Notes: a model not told the origin generated them from the sequence alone. A DNA stretch of 64,000 bases from Hymenoscyphus infarciens (GCA_001414345.1 LLCB01000225.1:35044-99043), one strand, 5' to 3'. Numbered from the stretch's first letter, positions 1 through 13,771 are shown. Made by a program: numbers and translations.

Positions 1-2600
1 AGTATATAAGGTAATTAAGATTATACTTAAAAGAGATAGTATATTAGTAATAATTCTTATAATAGTAGCTTATTACTCTTTTATCTACTATTCTAGTAAG
101 TTCTTTATCTTAGCTTTTTTCTTTTTATTACTTTTAATAATTATCTTACTACTATTTATACTAAGGATCTATTCTCTAGTATTATTATTAGACTTATCTT
201 TGTTATCTAAGACATCTTTACTAAAATAATACTTATTCTTAGTATTAGGTCTCTTATATTTAATATATAGTATAGTTTTAAGATTAAGGAATTAGACTTT
301 AATATAATCGCCTTTTTTAGAATTCTTATAGATATAGTACTATATATTAATAGTAGCGATCTAGGCCTTATCTCTATTATAATTATATTATAATAGCTTT
401 CTACCTAAGCTAAGAATATAGAAAATAGCTATAGTGAATTTATTTAATTACTAATTTATAGCTTCTTTAGCTATAATCTTAAACTTATTATAAATAATAT
501 AAGCTAGAAGTATATATATATACTTATAGTTATAAAATATAGAGATATAATATAGGTGTTTATTTATAACTTTTAAGAGTATCTATTCTAGAATCTAGAA
601 TAGATTACCTATATCTAATTAGCTAGAAATAGGCGTGTTTTTAATCTAGAAGTTATTAGAGTTCTTTTTTTTATTAGCTTTGATTTTAGTACTAATAAGA
701 GAAAGGTTACTATAGTAATTATTAATAATAAATATGAATTTAAGAATACTTTTTTCTATCTAAGTAGCTTTAACTTTATTAATAAATTATTATATTATTT
801 AACTATAGTTTAGATTAATTATAGAAGAGATATTAGTACTAGTAATATTAATTATATCTATCTTAATATTAATTATAATAATCTTTATATCTTCTAGCTT
901 TCTAAAGTCTAGTTTTAAGAAGGTGGTTAGTAGACTATATTTATTAAGATTCTAATATATAAAGTCTTTAATAATATAAGCTTCTTAATTAAGATAAGTC
1001 TTAAAGTAAGTATAGTTAGAGGTGTTAAATCTCTTTTTATAAAAGACGTTTTTATTATCTTATATTTACTTACTATTAAGAGTAAGCTCTATATTAAAGT
1101 AGATATAAGGTTCTAAGTACTAGAAGTAAAGTCGCTTTAAAGAGGCTAAGATACTATTATTACTAGATAACTCGACTTAGTTAAGAAGATAGTATAGCTT
1201 ATTATTTATAGTAAATATAGTTTTAAATTTAGTTTTTATTATAAACTTAGAAATCTTCTATTATTTTTTAAGTAGGATATATTCTAGTTAGATAAATCTT
1301 AACTTCTTACTCTTTTATTTATTATATATAGTAACTATTATGTTCTTAGGTTTAGAATCTCTACTAGTAGCTTTAGCGTTCTAACTACTAGTAATAGTAG
1401 TAGGTTTATTATTAGTAGAGTCTTAACTGCTTATAGTAGTAGTAGAGTCCTTTATATTATTACTAGTAGAGTTCTAATCGCTAATAATAGTAGTAGGTTC
1501 CTTTATATTATCGCTAGTAGAGTCTTAACTACTAGTAGTAGTTGTAGGTTCTTTTATATTATTATTAATAGAGTCTTAATTACTAGTAGTAGTAGTAGAC
1601 TTCTTTATATTATTATTAGTAGATTCTTAACCTCTAATAGTAATAAAGAGTACCTCTAATATATAGCTAGCTTTAATAATAGCTCTTTTATTAGACTAGA
1701 TCGTAGTAGTGGACTTATTAGTAGCTAGAGTAAATTTATATTTACTATTATTAAGATTATAAACTAGTAGAGAGATAATAGTACCTAACTTATTATGCTT
1801 AGTTATTATATTAACCGTGTTACTAATAGTGTTATAAGTATTAGCTTTATTATTAATTAAGGTACTAGTTATAGTATTTATTATAATTCGTTATTCTAAG
1901 AATAGTAATATATTACTAAGAGTAGGAACGTTATTATTATCTATTATAGAGGTTTCGACTTTACTTTTAGAGTTATTATTAAAACTAAGTATACTAGAGA
2001 GTATATTCTTAAGAAGTTAGTAGTTAACTATTATAGTAAAGTAAGCTATAAAGTCGATCTTATAGTAGACCTAGTTTAGGTTATCTATAAAGATTTACTT
2101 AGTAAAGCGATTATCTACTATATTAATAATAGAAAGTTAATCTAAGAGGTTTATAATTAAGATAATTAAGATTCCTAGATTAATAGATTAAAAGGAATAT
2201 AATATAAAAGAGTTATATATATTTATATTATTAAGTTAAATTCGTTATAATATAGAGTTAATAAGAGAATAAATTCCTTAATAGAGTATAATAATATTAA
2301 GACTAAAAATTAGATATTAACTAATTAGTATTATATAAATTTAACGTTACTACTAGATAGTAAAGGTAAATTTCTAATAAATAATTAAAATTAATATAAT
2401 ATATAAAATTTAAGTAATTATAACTTATAAGAATAAATAAATAAATAGAGAAGTACTCGCTTCTTTAGAGAAGGCTTATAAGCCTTTTACTAGGAACATT
2501 TATAAGCACTATAGATATAGATATCTATAGATCTTACTAGTTTACTCTTCTTAGAGAGTATAACTAGTACTAAAACATAGTTTAATATCTTTTTAAATAT
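1..2600. other. RIP-mutated AT-rich repeat DNA
   Basis: CpA and TpG are almost absent and TpA dominates, so any open frame is broken by TAG/TAA stops. No intact gene is visible. The stretch lies downstream (in minus-strand sense) of the gypsy polyprotein relic and probably belongs to the same or a nested element. It contains a 51-bp tandem repeat that is listed separately. I could not identify an LTR here. Confidence 0.8.
1385..1640. repeat. 51-bp tandem repeat, about 5 copies
   Basis: The landmark CTTTATATT or its variant recurs at 1450, 1501, 1552 and 1603, and GAGTCTTAA-like blocks recur at 1418 and 1469, giving an exact 51-bp period. Since 51 is 17 codons, the array may be a remnant of an in-frame amino-acid repeat in a protein now destroyed by RIP. 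Copies differ mainly by C/T and G/A changes. Confidence 0.8.
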
Positions 2601-2707
2601 TACTCTATTATAAGAAGGCTTTACTCTATTATAAGAAGGCTTTTACTCTAATATAAGAAGGCTTTACTCTATTATAAAAAGGCTTTACTCTATTATAAGA
2701 AGGCTTT
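2601..2707. repeat. 21-bp tandem repeat, 5 copies
   Basis: Units begin with TACTCTA at 2601, 2622, 2644, 2665 and 2686 and end with AAGGCTT. Copies differ by one or two bases and one single-base indel. The array sits just beyond the integrase end of the gypsy relic. Confidence 0.85.
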
Positions 2708-3249
2708 AAACTTAGAACGTATATCCTTCTTTCCTTTCTTTTTATAAGCTAATATAACCGATTTAGCTTAATCCTATATTATTAATACTAGCTCTTAAGT
2801 AGTTTCCTTATAACCTAGCTACTTAATCTTATAGTATAATTAGTATTACTCTTTTAAAGGTTTATATATTTCTTATTTTAAGATATTCTTAATAATAAAT
2901 CTTTTCTTCTTATTAATAGTAATTAGTTCTAGCTTAGGTTAAGAATAAGTATATAGATTATTATTCACTAGTTCTAGGTATTTAATAGATATAATAGAGT
3001 AAATCTTAAGCTAATTTAGTAGCTTGATTTTAAAAATAAAGTTATCTACTAGCTATATAATCTTAAAAGGTTCTAATCTTTAAAAGAATAGCTTTATATA
3101 ATTTTAAAAATAGTAACTCTTATCTTATTTTTTTACTATTTATAAGTATACTATACTATTAAATTTTAGAGGAGTATATTTATTATTATAATATATCTTT
3201 ATATAAGCTTAGGCTATCTTAACTAACTATTTTACTTAATTCTATAAAG

Positions 3250-4000
3250 ATTTATAATAAGTTAAGAAGTCTAGAATATCCTCTCTAGTATTAGTACTAA
3301 GCTCTATCTTTACGTCTTAGCTATATAATAAGGAAAAGAGCGTTACTTTAATAAAAGTATTAATAAAAGAGTTAAGTAATAGCTAGATAAAAGATATAAG
3401 GTCTTCCTAGGTTAACTAGTTATATACTCTACTAATAGTATATTATAAGATATAGACTATAGTTTAATTAGTATACTCTACCTAACTATTATCTACTAAA
3501 TAATATATAGTAGTAAAGCTTAGATTAACTTTTATAAGCTTAAAAAGCTTATACTAGAACATTAATTAAAACTTAAAGTTATAATTAAATATTATACTAT
3601 TAAGTAGACCTTAATCTATATAAATATATTTAAAGTATTAAATAGCTTAATTCTTAATAGTATTAATATCTTTATCTACTAAAAGCTTTACTACTTTTAA
3701 ACACTTATAAGTAATAGTAAGTATCTTATTATTACCTTAGATAAAGATTAGAAGACTATTTATAAAATCTAATAATAGTACTTTTAAAAGTACTATAAGA
3801 TATTTAATTAGCTAAAGAGACCTCTAAGATAGAGTATTAAAAGGCTTTACTTATTAATATACTAAGTAGTCTTTTACGTATTTTATAATCTCTTAATATA
3901 ATCTAGGATAGAAGATATAACTTTTTATATATTAATAGATTTTTTTAATTCTAAAGTAGCTCTTATTATTATAGATAAGAGATAAGAACTTTCCTAGACA
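3250..4000 (-). pseudogene. gypsy integrase core, RIP relic
   Basis: In the same minus-strand frame as the reverse transcriptase, codons 3505-3482 read YYLVDNS-stop, matching the YHPxTDGQ block that precedes the third catalytic residue of retroviral-type integrases. VEYTN-stop and, further on, stop-EDLISFI follow, where the family has ERTNQ and WxDLLPLA. His-to-Tyr, Gln-to-stop and Trp-to-stop are all RIP-type changes. The upstream part of the core was not resolved residue by residue. Confidence 0.7.
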
Positions 4001-4999
4001 TACTTTTAGTATATAAAGAAGCTTATTAAAGAATAGTAGCTTCCTAATAAGCTTAAAATAAAAGCTTTTAAAAGTAGTTACTAGTATTTTAATATACTTA
4101 CTATTTATATATTATTTTAATATCTAAGTAAATATAAGCTTTAAAGATTAGTCTAAGAATAGCTATTTTATAACTTCTAATAATAACTCTTTAGATATAG
4201 ATAAAGTAGTGACTTTAGATAGAAAGGCTTATATAAAATATATATTAGATTTGATTATAGCCTTCTTTTAAAATAATAGTTTTAGCTTATTATAAGATAA
4301 TCTTAATAGAGCGTCTATATTAATATAGGTCTTATTTATATAGTAAATAATATCTATATACTATTTATAATAAGATAAAAACAATTACTAGTTTTATAGT
4401 TGAATTAACCTTTTACTTTTAATAGAGCTGTTATCTTTAAATATATTAGTAATAGCTTAGTAGTTAGTAACTACTATAAACTCGTTACTATCTAGATATT
4501 ATAATAACTTTTCTAAAGCTTAAATAAGTATACTAGTCTCTAACTTTGTTAACTAGTATCTTTCCTCTATTAGTAATAATAATTTAAAAAGGTATAAGAT
4601 AGAATACTTAACCTCTTTATTATCTGTCTAATATAATACTACTTTATAACCTATCTTCTTACTTCTATCTATATATAGTTTAAAAAGTTTTATAAAGTCT
4701 AGAAATACTAGTATAGATATAAAGTATAGCTTATCTTTAAGATTTTCTTATATAGATTTACTATTATTAAGTAATTTAGCTAACTCTAGGTTTATTATAA
4801 AAGACTTTATTATACGTCTTAAATAAGTGTTATGCTTTTTACTAGAAATTAGAGAGCTTTTAAACTCTAAGGTTTTTAGCTTAATTAATAGTATTATAAT
4901 AGCTGAATAATAAGTAATAAACTTATAGTAGTATTTAAATAGTCTAAGACTCTTTTCTAAGTTAGATAAGGTATAAAGAAACTTTATTACTCTTATTAC

Positions 5000-5610
5000 T
5001 TCGACTTTATCCTTTATTATATATAAACTATATTATAATATTTAATAGTCTAGTACTTATAATTCTAATTAAGCGAAGTAGTATTTTAATAGTAAAAGAG
5101 TAACCTCTAACTTTATAAGATAGTAGAGTACTTACTTTAAATAAACTAGATATTCTTTTAAGGTTTTTAAAAAGATAATAGTATTATTAATAAATATATA
5201 TATAAATTACTAGAGTATGTCTTTAAATATATCTTCTATATAATACTAGAAGAAAGCGAGTAATATAGCTAGCTTTATAATATTAATAGTTAGCTTTTCT
5301 TATCTCTTATAAGGTGTTATAAAGGTCTACTTTTATCTATTTTTAAGACGAGTAGATTACTAGAAAAAGCTCTTTATTATATCGAGTATAGAAAACATAG
5401 TTACGCTATATATTACTTATAGTATATCGTTCTATCTAGGTAAGAGCTAAGCGTTTATATATAGTTTAGTATTAATTCTTCTTAAATCTACTACTATATA
5501 AGGTTTTTTATTATACTATACTATAAATACTAGTATAGAGGCTAGTAAAGGTTTCTCTAGAGGTACCTTTTTAATAATACCTACCTTGATTAATAGGTTA
5601 ATAATATTGT
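5000..5610 (-). pseudogene. gypsy reverse transcriptase domain, RIP relic
   Basis: In one minus-strand frame the segment reads VDLRRINTKLYINA, then a stop, then a PR-NDIL-like block where gypsy RTs have YPLPR. Next comes MFSILDIIK with the first catalytic Asp still present (codon at 5383-5381), and then FINNTIIF where the family has the IDD box. Both active-site Asp codons (5188-5183) are now AAT (Asn), which is G-to-A change on this strand. The spacing of about 100 codons from VDLRR to the DD box fits the family. The domain cannot be active. Confidence 0.85.
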
Positions 5611-8600
5611 CTATTACTTTCTTATTTCTTTTTAATAGACTATAAAGAGCTTACTTTAGGTTTTTAATATCTACTTCTTCTTTAAAAGAGATAGGTATTT
5701 TAATTCTATTATTAAAGTAATCTAACTTATTATAGAATAGCTTAGCTTTACTTTAAATAATATCTCTAATCTTAGTTTAATATTTCTTATTCTATTCTAG
5801 TTTAATAGTAGCTTAAGAAATATTAATTAGATTATTAATTAGTTATACTAGGTAAGGCTAACTATTAAGATACTTACCTTCGAGTTATTCTAGTACTAAG
5901 AGTAGCTTTTTAAATACGTTGATAAGGTTAAGATATATAGAATAATTAGCTAATAGCGGTTTATTTAATAGCTTAAGAAATCTTAATAACTATTCTTTTA
6001 TAATTCTTATAGAAGTGTTACTAAGGTTTATAAATATAAGAGGTTTTTAATCTTTATTAGTAATTATATATATAAGACTACTAAATTAGTTTAGTACTAG
6101 GCTACTTTTCTAGTATAGTTTAACTATATACTCTTATACTAATACTAGTAACTTCTTACTATAATAAACGCTAATATTCTAGCTCTATATAGTATTATTA
6201 ATAGTGTTTTCTATTATATAGATTATTATATATTTAAGCTTCTTTTCTTCTTAATCTAATAGATAGGAGATATAGAATTTATACTCGTAGTAATCTAGAT
6301 AATTAATACTATACTCTTTTATCTAATAGAAGTTTAGATAATTTAGTTTTAGAAATAAAGTATTTATAAGTATATTATAGCCTAGCTTGTTAATAATATA
6401 GAATTCTACTTTAAAGGAGAACTCTTACTTAGAGGTATCTTAGATAGTAAAGAGGATCTTTATAAAATTTCAAAGTTTTTAAGCGCCTTTCTTAATACTT
6501 AAGAGATTAACTATATTTAGTCTCTCTTCTATTTTAATATATAGAAAGAAGCGATCTACTATATACTTAGCTATAAGATTTATACTTAAACTAGTGTCTA
6601 TATAGAATTTAATATCCTAGTCTAATAACGTAGTAAGAATATACTTTATACTTATATAGTAGTAATATTAAGTACTATTTATAAAATACTTACTATTACT
6701 CTTCTATTTTATATTAAGAACTAAGATCTTTTTAGCTCTTTTATATAGCTAATTAGTATATAATAGCTTACTAAGGAACTCTATACTATCTAATAAGGTA
6801 TCTATTCTAATTATATTTTTAATTAGTATATCTAAGAGTAATAGAGTTACTAAGCCCTTTACTAATAGATTTGTAGAAGATAGAGAAAGTAGAGTAGTAG
6901 AAGAGAGTATATATATTATATTCGTCTTCTATAGTATAGGAGAATTAGGTAGAGCGACGATAATTATTAGTAAAATACTAGGCGTAAATAAGATAGGTGA
7001 TATTTTAGCTAGATAGCTTATTTTAGACGGTTTATCGTTTTTAACTTTTTTTAGGTTTTCTACTAGTAATAGGTCTAGATTAAGTAATAGTAAAGATATA
7101 TAATTTTCCTATTATACTATAATATTAATATTAGATAATAGAGTTATAATAGGAATTCTTATAGGCGGCTTACTACTCTAGAGTAACTGCTATATTCGTT
7201 TTTTGAATCTGAATTATTTAAACTAATATATAGATTAGTCTTAAATCTATTTAAAGCGCTAACGATTATCTAGTATATATATACGTCTATAGCTACTAGG
7301 TCTAAAGATTTAGCTTCTTTGAAGTATACTAGGACTACGGCGGTGCTTATAAGTTACTATAACTACTTTTAACTATTCTTTGAAGAGAGTTGAAGTAGCT
7401 GTTATTACTACTATTGTCTCTATATAAATTAAGTAGCTGCTCTTAGTATAAATCTTAGTTATATAGGCTATATAGGCTATATTAGTAGAGGTATTTAGTA
7501 GTTTTAAGTATATAGTAGATTAAAAGGCTATCTACTAAATTACTAAGACTAGGCTACTAGTAGGCTAAATCCGGGTTATTTAAATTATTATAGAATAAAG
7601 GGATTAAAGAGTTGCTTATCTCTACTATTTTAATAATTACTTTAAGAGTTTTAACTATATTTGTTATTATATCTTTTAAAGTTGTTATTATTATATCTCT
7701 TAAAGTTATTATTAACTTTTCTATTATCTTACTTCTCTTTTATATAATTCTTCTAGTTGCTCTTACTTAATTAACTTTTACTATATGATTTAGACTTCTT
7801 AAACTTTTTCTTTAGTAATTTATTCTCTTTACTAAGTATTTTGAATTTCTTGTTTTAGATAGTCTAAGATGCTTATATTATAGACTTTATAGTATATACC
7901 TTCTTTTTAAGAAATTCTAGTATATTACTAAATAGCTTTAGTATAATTATAGAGCCTAGTATAGAGTCGAGTCTAGTATAAATTCTACGTACTAAGTAGT
8001 CTTTATTTATAGACCTAGCTTCGACGTAGAGTAATTACTTCTTTACTATATATACTTAAAGAGAGTATTAGTCTTTAAATTTAAACTAAAATTCTTCCTT
8101 ATTAGCTTAGACGAGTAGTATTAATACGTCTTTTTAAAACTATTTACTTATCTAGCTTCTAAGCTTATTATAGTTTATAAGTATTTAGGTCTTAGTATTT
8201 AGTATAAGTCTATTATACTAGACCTAGGCGTTATCTATTAGAGCCTAAGATATAAGGCTTAATATTATCTTTTTACTATAGATCTATATAAATCTCTTAA
8301 CCTAGCTAAACTATAAAGTAACCGGTGTCTTACTATTATATTTAATATCTCTTATCTTAAGATATAGTTAATATTATTATTAGTTATTAGAGTTTTATTA
8401 CTTATATCTATGAAGGGATTTATAAGAGGATTAATAAGGAGATTAATAAGAGGTTCTAGATAGAGATTTACTAGGACGAGGGTTTACTTATTCTAGTCTA
8501 GGTTAGAAATAGATAAGAAGTATTATAAATTTATCTATTATAGCTAAGCTATCTAGCGATTTAAATAGTTATACTATACTAGTCTTAAAGTTGTTTAAGA

Positions 8601-9899
8601 GGTTATCTCTTAGTAGGTTAAATACTAACTCTATGTTCTCTAGGTTCTTATCTATAATAAGCGGTTAGAGGTTTGTATACTTAGTAATATCCTTAGCTAT
8701 CTTATTTACTATAAAATCGATAATTATAGCGTCTCTCTACTAAAGCTGCCTAGTATATAGTATCTTAGGTTCTACTATTATAATAGGTCTACTACTTAAG
8801 AGTAGGGTTAAGAGCTTATTAATCTTATTAAAGAAGTCTAAATCGACGGATTCTTAATCTAATAAGAGAGGCTTTAATTAGTATAAAGTAAAAGCTATCT
8901 AAGGTATAGGATTAAACGTAGTAGTAATATCTACTAGCTTAGAGGTCTTAAAGTAAGCGTTAGAGCTAGAGATTAGGCTAGAGTAACTTAGTATAGAGCT
9001 AGGAGAGGATAGTGTTATAGGTTCTTCTCTTATTATAGTAAAGTTTAAAATATTATTTTTATTAATAACTATTAAATCTTTGAAAATACTAAGAGCTCTA
9101 CTATTAAGAGCTTCTTCTTCTTAAAGTTTAGTAATTATAATATCTAGATTATTATTAAGATTTAATTCTTCCTTATCTCTTCTAAGTACTAGTCTCTAAC
9201 GTATAAGCGCTCTAATTTCATCGAGTTTACTAGAGCTTATAAAAGCGGAACTAAGGGCTCTTAGAATATAAGAGTCGACTAGTATAATAGATATGTTTTA
9301 TAAATAGTATATATAAGAAGCTAATAAGGTCTATAAGGCTTACGGAGCTAGAGTACTTAGTAGAGCCTCGAGGAGCTTAGAAAAGAGGTTTTTAAGAGTA
9401 ACGGATTATTCTAATAATGTCGAGAACAGAGCCGATTCTGCTAGAACTCTTAGAGTAGGCTCTTTTACGTATTTGCTATTCTTTCAGTATCTATCTTATT
9501 TATTATAGTAGCTATTATATTTGTTTTTTAGGTTTTACTAGTACTTCTCCTTTTTAAGGCTTTCCTATATGAATTATAAGTAATATATGTATATAGAGTA
9601 GAATAGGTGTAAGAGAGGTGTTCTTTGTCTTTCTTACTAATCTACTAAAGATCTAGGAGACGGTTATACTTATTACTAGACAGCGTATATACTAATAGCT
9701 AGATTCTGATTAAGTATTTGAATTATAAGATTAGAAAGCAGATAAGAGAGGAAGAGATAAGAGTTATAGGTTATAATATAGTTAGTGAAAGGCGAGGGCT
9801 TAATAATTTTAAAGAGATTATATATAGTTTAAATTTAGAGTATTACTACTATATAGTATAAGAGATAGATTATAGATTAGGAGCTTATAGTTAGGCCTG

Positions 9900-12289
9900 G
9901 TGAAATACGTGAAAGTAATCTCTTATGTAGTGTGGTAATAAACGTCTAAAGAGAGAAGGGGAGAGTACGGAGTACTTGTAACTATCTACACTTGTAGGTC
10001 CGCTACTAGTGTGGTTACGTGTCCTTTCTGTAACAGCGCTAGGATGGGAGTCTATCTGCGTTTGTAGACCCCTCGCGGGTATTCAGCTTATGGTTTGTTA
10101 CACAGAAATTGCCTGCTCTTGATAAAGTTCTAATAAAGTGAGTGGAATCTCGAAGGAAACAAAATCAAATTAGGGAGAAGGAATATCGAGTAACTCTACC
10201 TAGCCAACTAAACTTGATTTAAACTACAACTTGAATTCCACTCTAGAGTTAATTATTGTAAACCATTGGGTTGTAATTCCAATTCTATTACCACCTGCTT
10301 AAAAGAGAAAGATGACCGCTAACACTATTCAAATAACCTAAAAACCTAAATAACCCATAAACCCTACATCCAAAGTGACCTTACATACCAACCAACAAAG
10401 CCGACAAGATACATAAAATCCAACTCAAGTAACACAACACAAATTTCTCCCTTTATACATAACGAAATTCCAATTATATAACTAAAATCCACATTCGCAT
10501 GCCTTTCGCGTGTTTTCTCCTCTCTCGTTTCTTGCATACCACGTACACGTCCTTGGTGTTTTCATCGCAAACTTATTATAACGATCTCGCCAACAAGATC
10601 TCAACAGATAAGAGACAAGCACCAACACCAACAGTAACATTCAAGTTGTCCGACCAGCCAGAATCAAATATCAAGTCAGAACATTTCAAATACATTAGGA
10701 CAGCTTAAACGTACCAAAAAAAACCTAAGTCATACACACAACCCCTCACATAGCACCTTTAGCACGCACATACGTAGTCTAACACTCACTTACACATCAA
10801 CGCTATACACCTCTCTCGTCATCCCCCCATAACTTACACCTCAAACTCACAAATCTGCCTTCTCCAAATCCAAAACAAGCCATCACAACCACGCGTAACA
10901 CAAACTCCATCCCCACTTGTCACTTGGGGTAACCACCCACCCACCCCTCTTCAAAATCCCACCATCACATCCAAAGTCTCCACATAAATAAATTAATAAT
11001 CACCTCTCAAGTACCACAAACATCATCCTATCTCTTCCAACAGCTGCAAGTAAGACAACCCACCCTCCCACCATCCCACCATCCGCTCCCGTCCCCCAAA
11101 GTCTTAAGTTACATAAGAAGCCTTATTCACGCTCTCACTTGCTCGCCGATATATCTCACCTTAGGTAGTAGCTACTTAGTTCCTAATAAGAAAATCAAGA
11201 TCTAAACAACAAATAAACGACCACCCAATAAAGCCCAGCCCTCGTAAGGATTTACTACCTAGCATAATGAACAGCGTGGTAAACAAATGGCATGCTAGTA
11301 CAAAGACCCCCCCCCCCCCTCCCTCTTCATCTAATCCAAACCATCGTGGTCATCCAATTCCTCATCGTAAGCCCTGACATTAATAAAACGCCCACCCGCG
11401 CATAAAAACTCACTTCCACACTCACACACACACATACACACACACATCATCACAAAGTCACCAAATCAAGATTTCCCAAGCGATTCATTCACACTATTTC
11501 CATTTCATTTGCTTAGCTATTTAGCAGTCGTAATGTACACCCCTGACATACTACCCATTTTTACGAACCCGTTCGTTCCATTCGCTTTATTCACCCCGAT
11601 ACGCCATTCAGCCAGTCAGCCAGCCAGTCAGCCAGCCAGCCAGTCCATCTCTCCCATTCCTTACGCGCCATTGAAGAAAAACATTTGTTTAGTGAATTTT
11701 TGTACATTTGTACCACCATGGACCCGTGAGGATCTGATTTCCATCAATCTGCAGCCCGGGATTCCATTCTCATGCAAACTCGCCACCGCAGCCTGATTGA
11801 CCTATTCGAGTGGAGGGTTGACGAAAACGTGATCGAGACTCCACGTGATCAGGAGACACGTGACAGCACCGGAAAATTCCTCCTCGACCAAATTTGACTT
11901 TACAACAAACCTGAAAAGAAAAAGGGTTTCTCAGAGTCAGGGTCTCCGAGTCCGTAGAAAGCTTGACCAAGAGGAGTAGTAAGAAGAAGAAAATTCGCCT
12001 GAGCCCCAAAGAGGAGGTAGATGAAAAAACCATCCATCATCAAATCATAAACCCACATTTCCCTTCTTCGTGTGCAGAAAACACATGTCTTGTATATTAC
12101 AACCATCCCAGTTTTCAAATAGAAGAAAATCAAGAACAAGAAACATTTCAAACGCCACATACACCTTGAAAAAAAAGACACAAAAAACTCCCACCCCAAA
12201 TTTCCATGCTAATCGCATGAAATCGCAAAATCAAACAAACATAAAACAAATACATTTCAAGCAATCAAGAAGCCACAATGGTATGATTC
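9900..12289. other. Gene-free stretch beside the RIP block
   Basis: Base composition returns to normal at about 9,900-10,000. I see no credible gene: the open frames are short and low in complexity. On the minus strand 10,115-9,900 begins TGTGTAAC, as a gypsy LTR might, but no partner LTR was found. Simple repeats occur: a C-rich run at about 11,308-11,324, a CA-rich run at about 11,420-11,450 and an AGCC/AGTC run at about 11,609-11,647. The last part is the 3' flank of the receptor gene. Confidence 0.6.
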
Positions 12290-13771
12290 TCATCTTGAAT
12301 GCAGACTTGATCCCTGGGTATTCGGTCGACTTTGTAGTTCAGCTGTGCTAGAACCTTCATCCACGAAGAAGCTTTTGGCGGGAGTATTAGGCATTCGAAT
12401 GGCGCCATGGTGCTCCCTGTCTGCTTCTGCGTATTGCGGACGCTTTGTGAATCGGAGGCTGGACTTTTTAAATGGCTGTCCGGCTTTGGCATTGGCCCAG
12501 AGCTCTCGACAGGCTGAGAGACTGGTCATGGTGTAAATGATTGAATTCCATAATCCCTGTAGTGGGAGGACGAGAGCGGACGAGTAGGAAAGAGCAACTG
12601 AGAGTTGTCCTGGATGAACAACGGAGTAGACGCGATTTGCAGACGAGGGGATCCAAGTGATCATCATGGCGACGAAGAAGAGTAGAGAGACTTTGGTGTA
12701 TGACCAGATTGCAGTGTTGGCTTCAACGGCTGAATATTTGCGGGGTGGTTGGCCGTCGTTGGGTTTAGGGGCGGCTATGACTGGGCAACTGTGTTCGGCG
12801 ATTATTGATGCCTTTCTGTCGGTCTTCTCGGGGTAGTCAAAGGATTCGTGATATTTCTGGGAGCTTGAGATGTTCGTTGTGAATGAGGGCTTGCTTGGTT
12901 TTGGCGTACGGGGAGGTGGATATTGGATTACGCGAGGATCTCTGACAACAAGACTTGAGCAGGCTTCTTCGTAGTTTACTGAAATATCAGTGGTTCTTTG
13001 GATACCCTCATGTGTAAATGGATCGCCTACGACAGTAGTTTCCGCAGGAGGGGCAACATTGAATTGCCGGAGTTGCTTTCGTTTAACGTAAATGTCCTTG
13101 CCGGCTCGAGCATATATTGCCATGGTCACAATGATTGCGGCCCTGGAAAAAGATTAGCAATGAAACAGAACATGTGATACTTGCATACCAAACTGGGCCG
13201 TAAAAGAGGGCGATTCTGAAGACATCCCATTGGTTGGAAATCCAACACCATAAAGTAGCATTACCATACATCCGTCCTTTAGCTTCTGACTTGACAGCGA
13301 AGAAGGCCAGAGCAGGGAGAAGTGGAATGCCATAGCAGAGAAGCATGTAATATTTCTCCAAAGATCGGAGTTGGCTTTTGTCATATTTTCGGTAGAAGGT
13401 GAGCCAGACATTGCAAGCCATTGCAAGAGTCCAGTAAGCATCGGCTGGCATGAACCTAGAAATATGTTAGTTCGTCAGTGGAAATATAAAATGATGAAGA
13501 CGTACATTTGAATCAAGAATGCTTGAAACTGACACATGGAGCCCATTGGATTGTGAATATGGTTCCTCGACATGATGGTGGCGGCATTGGTGAAGATGTT
13601 TCCTAAGGAGGCATAGAAGACCAATCTGTTGATGGGTTTGTGGAAGGAGGAAGACGCGGCATAGGTGAAGACGATAAAGGCAATTCCCACCAGAGAAAAG
13701 GCCGACGAGCAACGCTCAATGAGGGCAAATCTCGCCAGATGGTCTGCTGGGAGCATAACCGTCTTCATCAT
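12290..13771 (-). CDS. cAMP-receptor-like seven-helix GPCR
   Basis: A membrane receptor expected to couple to heterotrimeric G proteins. Three exons (13771-13506, 13455-13189, 13142-12290) give 461 residues; the introns are 50 and 46 bp, and the first has a CTAAC branch site before CTAG. The first helix lies at about 18-42. KPINRLVFYASLGN opens the second (about 45-67), a block typical of fungal cAMP-receptor-like (Dicty_CAR) GPCRs. Cys79-80 starts the third, and the fifth spans about 168-195. A long hydrophilic third loop (about 195-325, rich in Pro/Ser) follows, then helix six with WIPSSANR (341-348) and helix seven (359-382). The tail of about 75 residues is polar. The start is the first Met before the first helix; a second Met follows directly. 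The ligand is unknown, and the family name does not prove cAMP binding. Confidence 0.85.

Larger units (their letters stand above)
2708..9900 (-). mobile_element. Ty3/gypsy LTR retrotransposon relic, RIP-inactivated
   Basis: Read on the minus strand, a reverse transcriptase region (about 5,000-5,610) precedes an integrase region (about 3,250-4,000). RT before integrase is the Ty3/gypsy order, not copia. The two regions are in the same reading frame: the Asp codon of the RT VDLRR block (5488) and the integrase Tyr codon (3505) are 1,983 nt, or exactly 661 codons, apart. Damage therefore appears as stop codons from CAG/CAA/TGG codons and missense transitions rather than net indels. A gag region would be expected at about 7,300-9,400 but was not recognised. 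LTR borders are uncertain. Confidence 0.8.

Noticed and set aside
10499..10708. 69-codon open frame with a hydrophobic start
   Set aside because: Too short, not linked to other exons, and in a CA/AT-rich flank with no other coding signs.
11509..11796. 95-codon open frame with a SQPA repeat
   Set aside because: The repeat is just translation of a microsatellite (AGCC/AGTC), and the frame has no other support.
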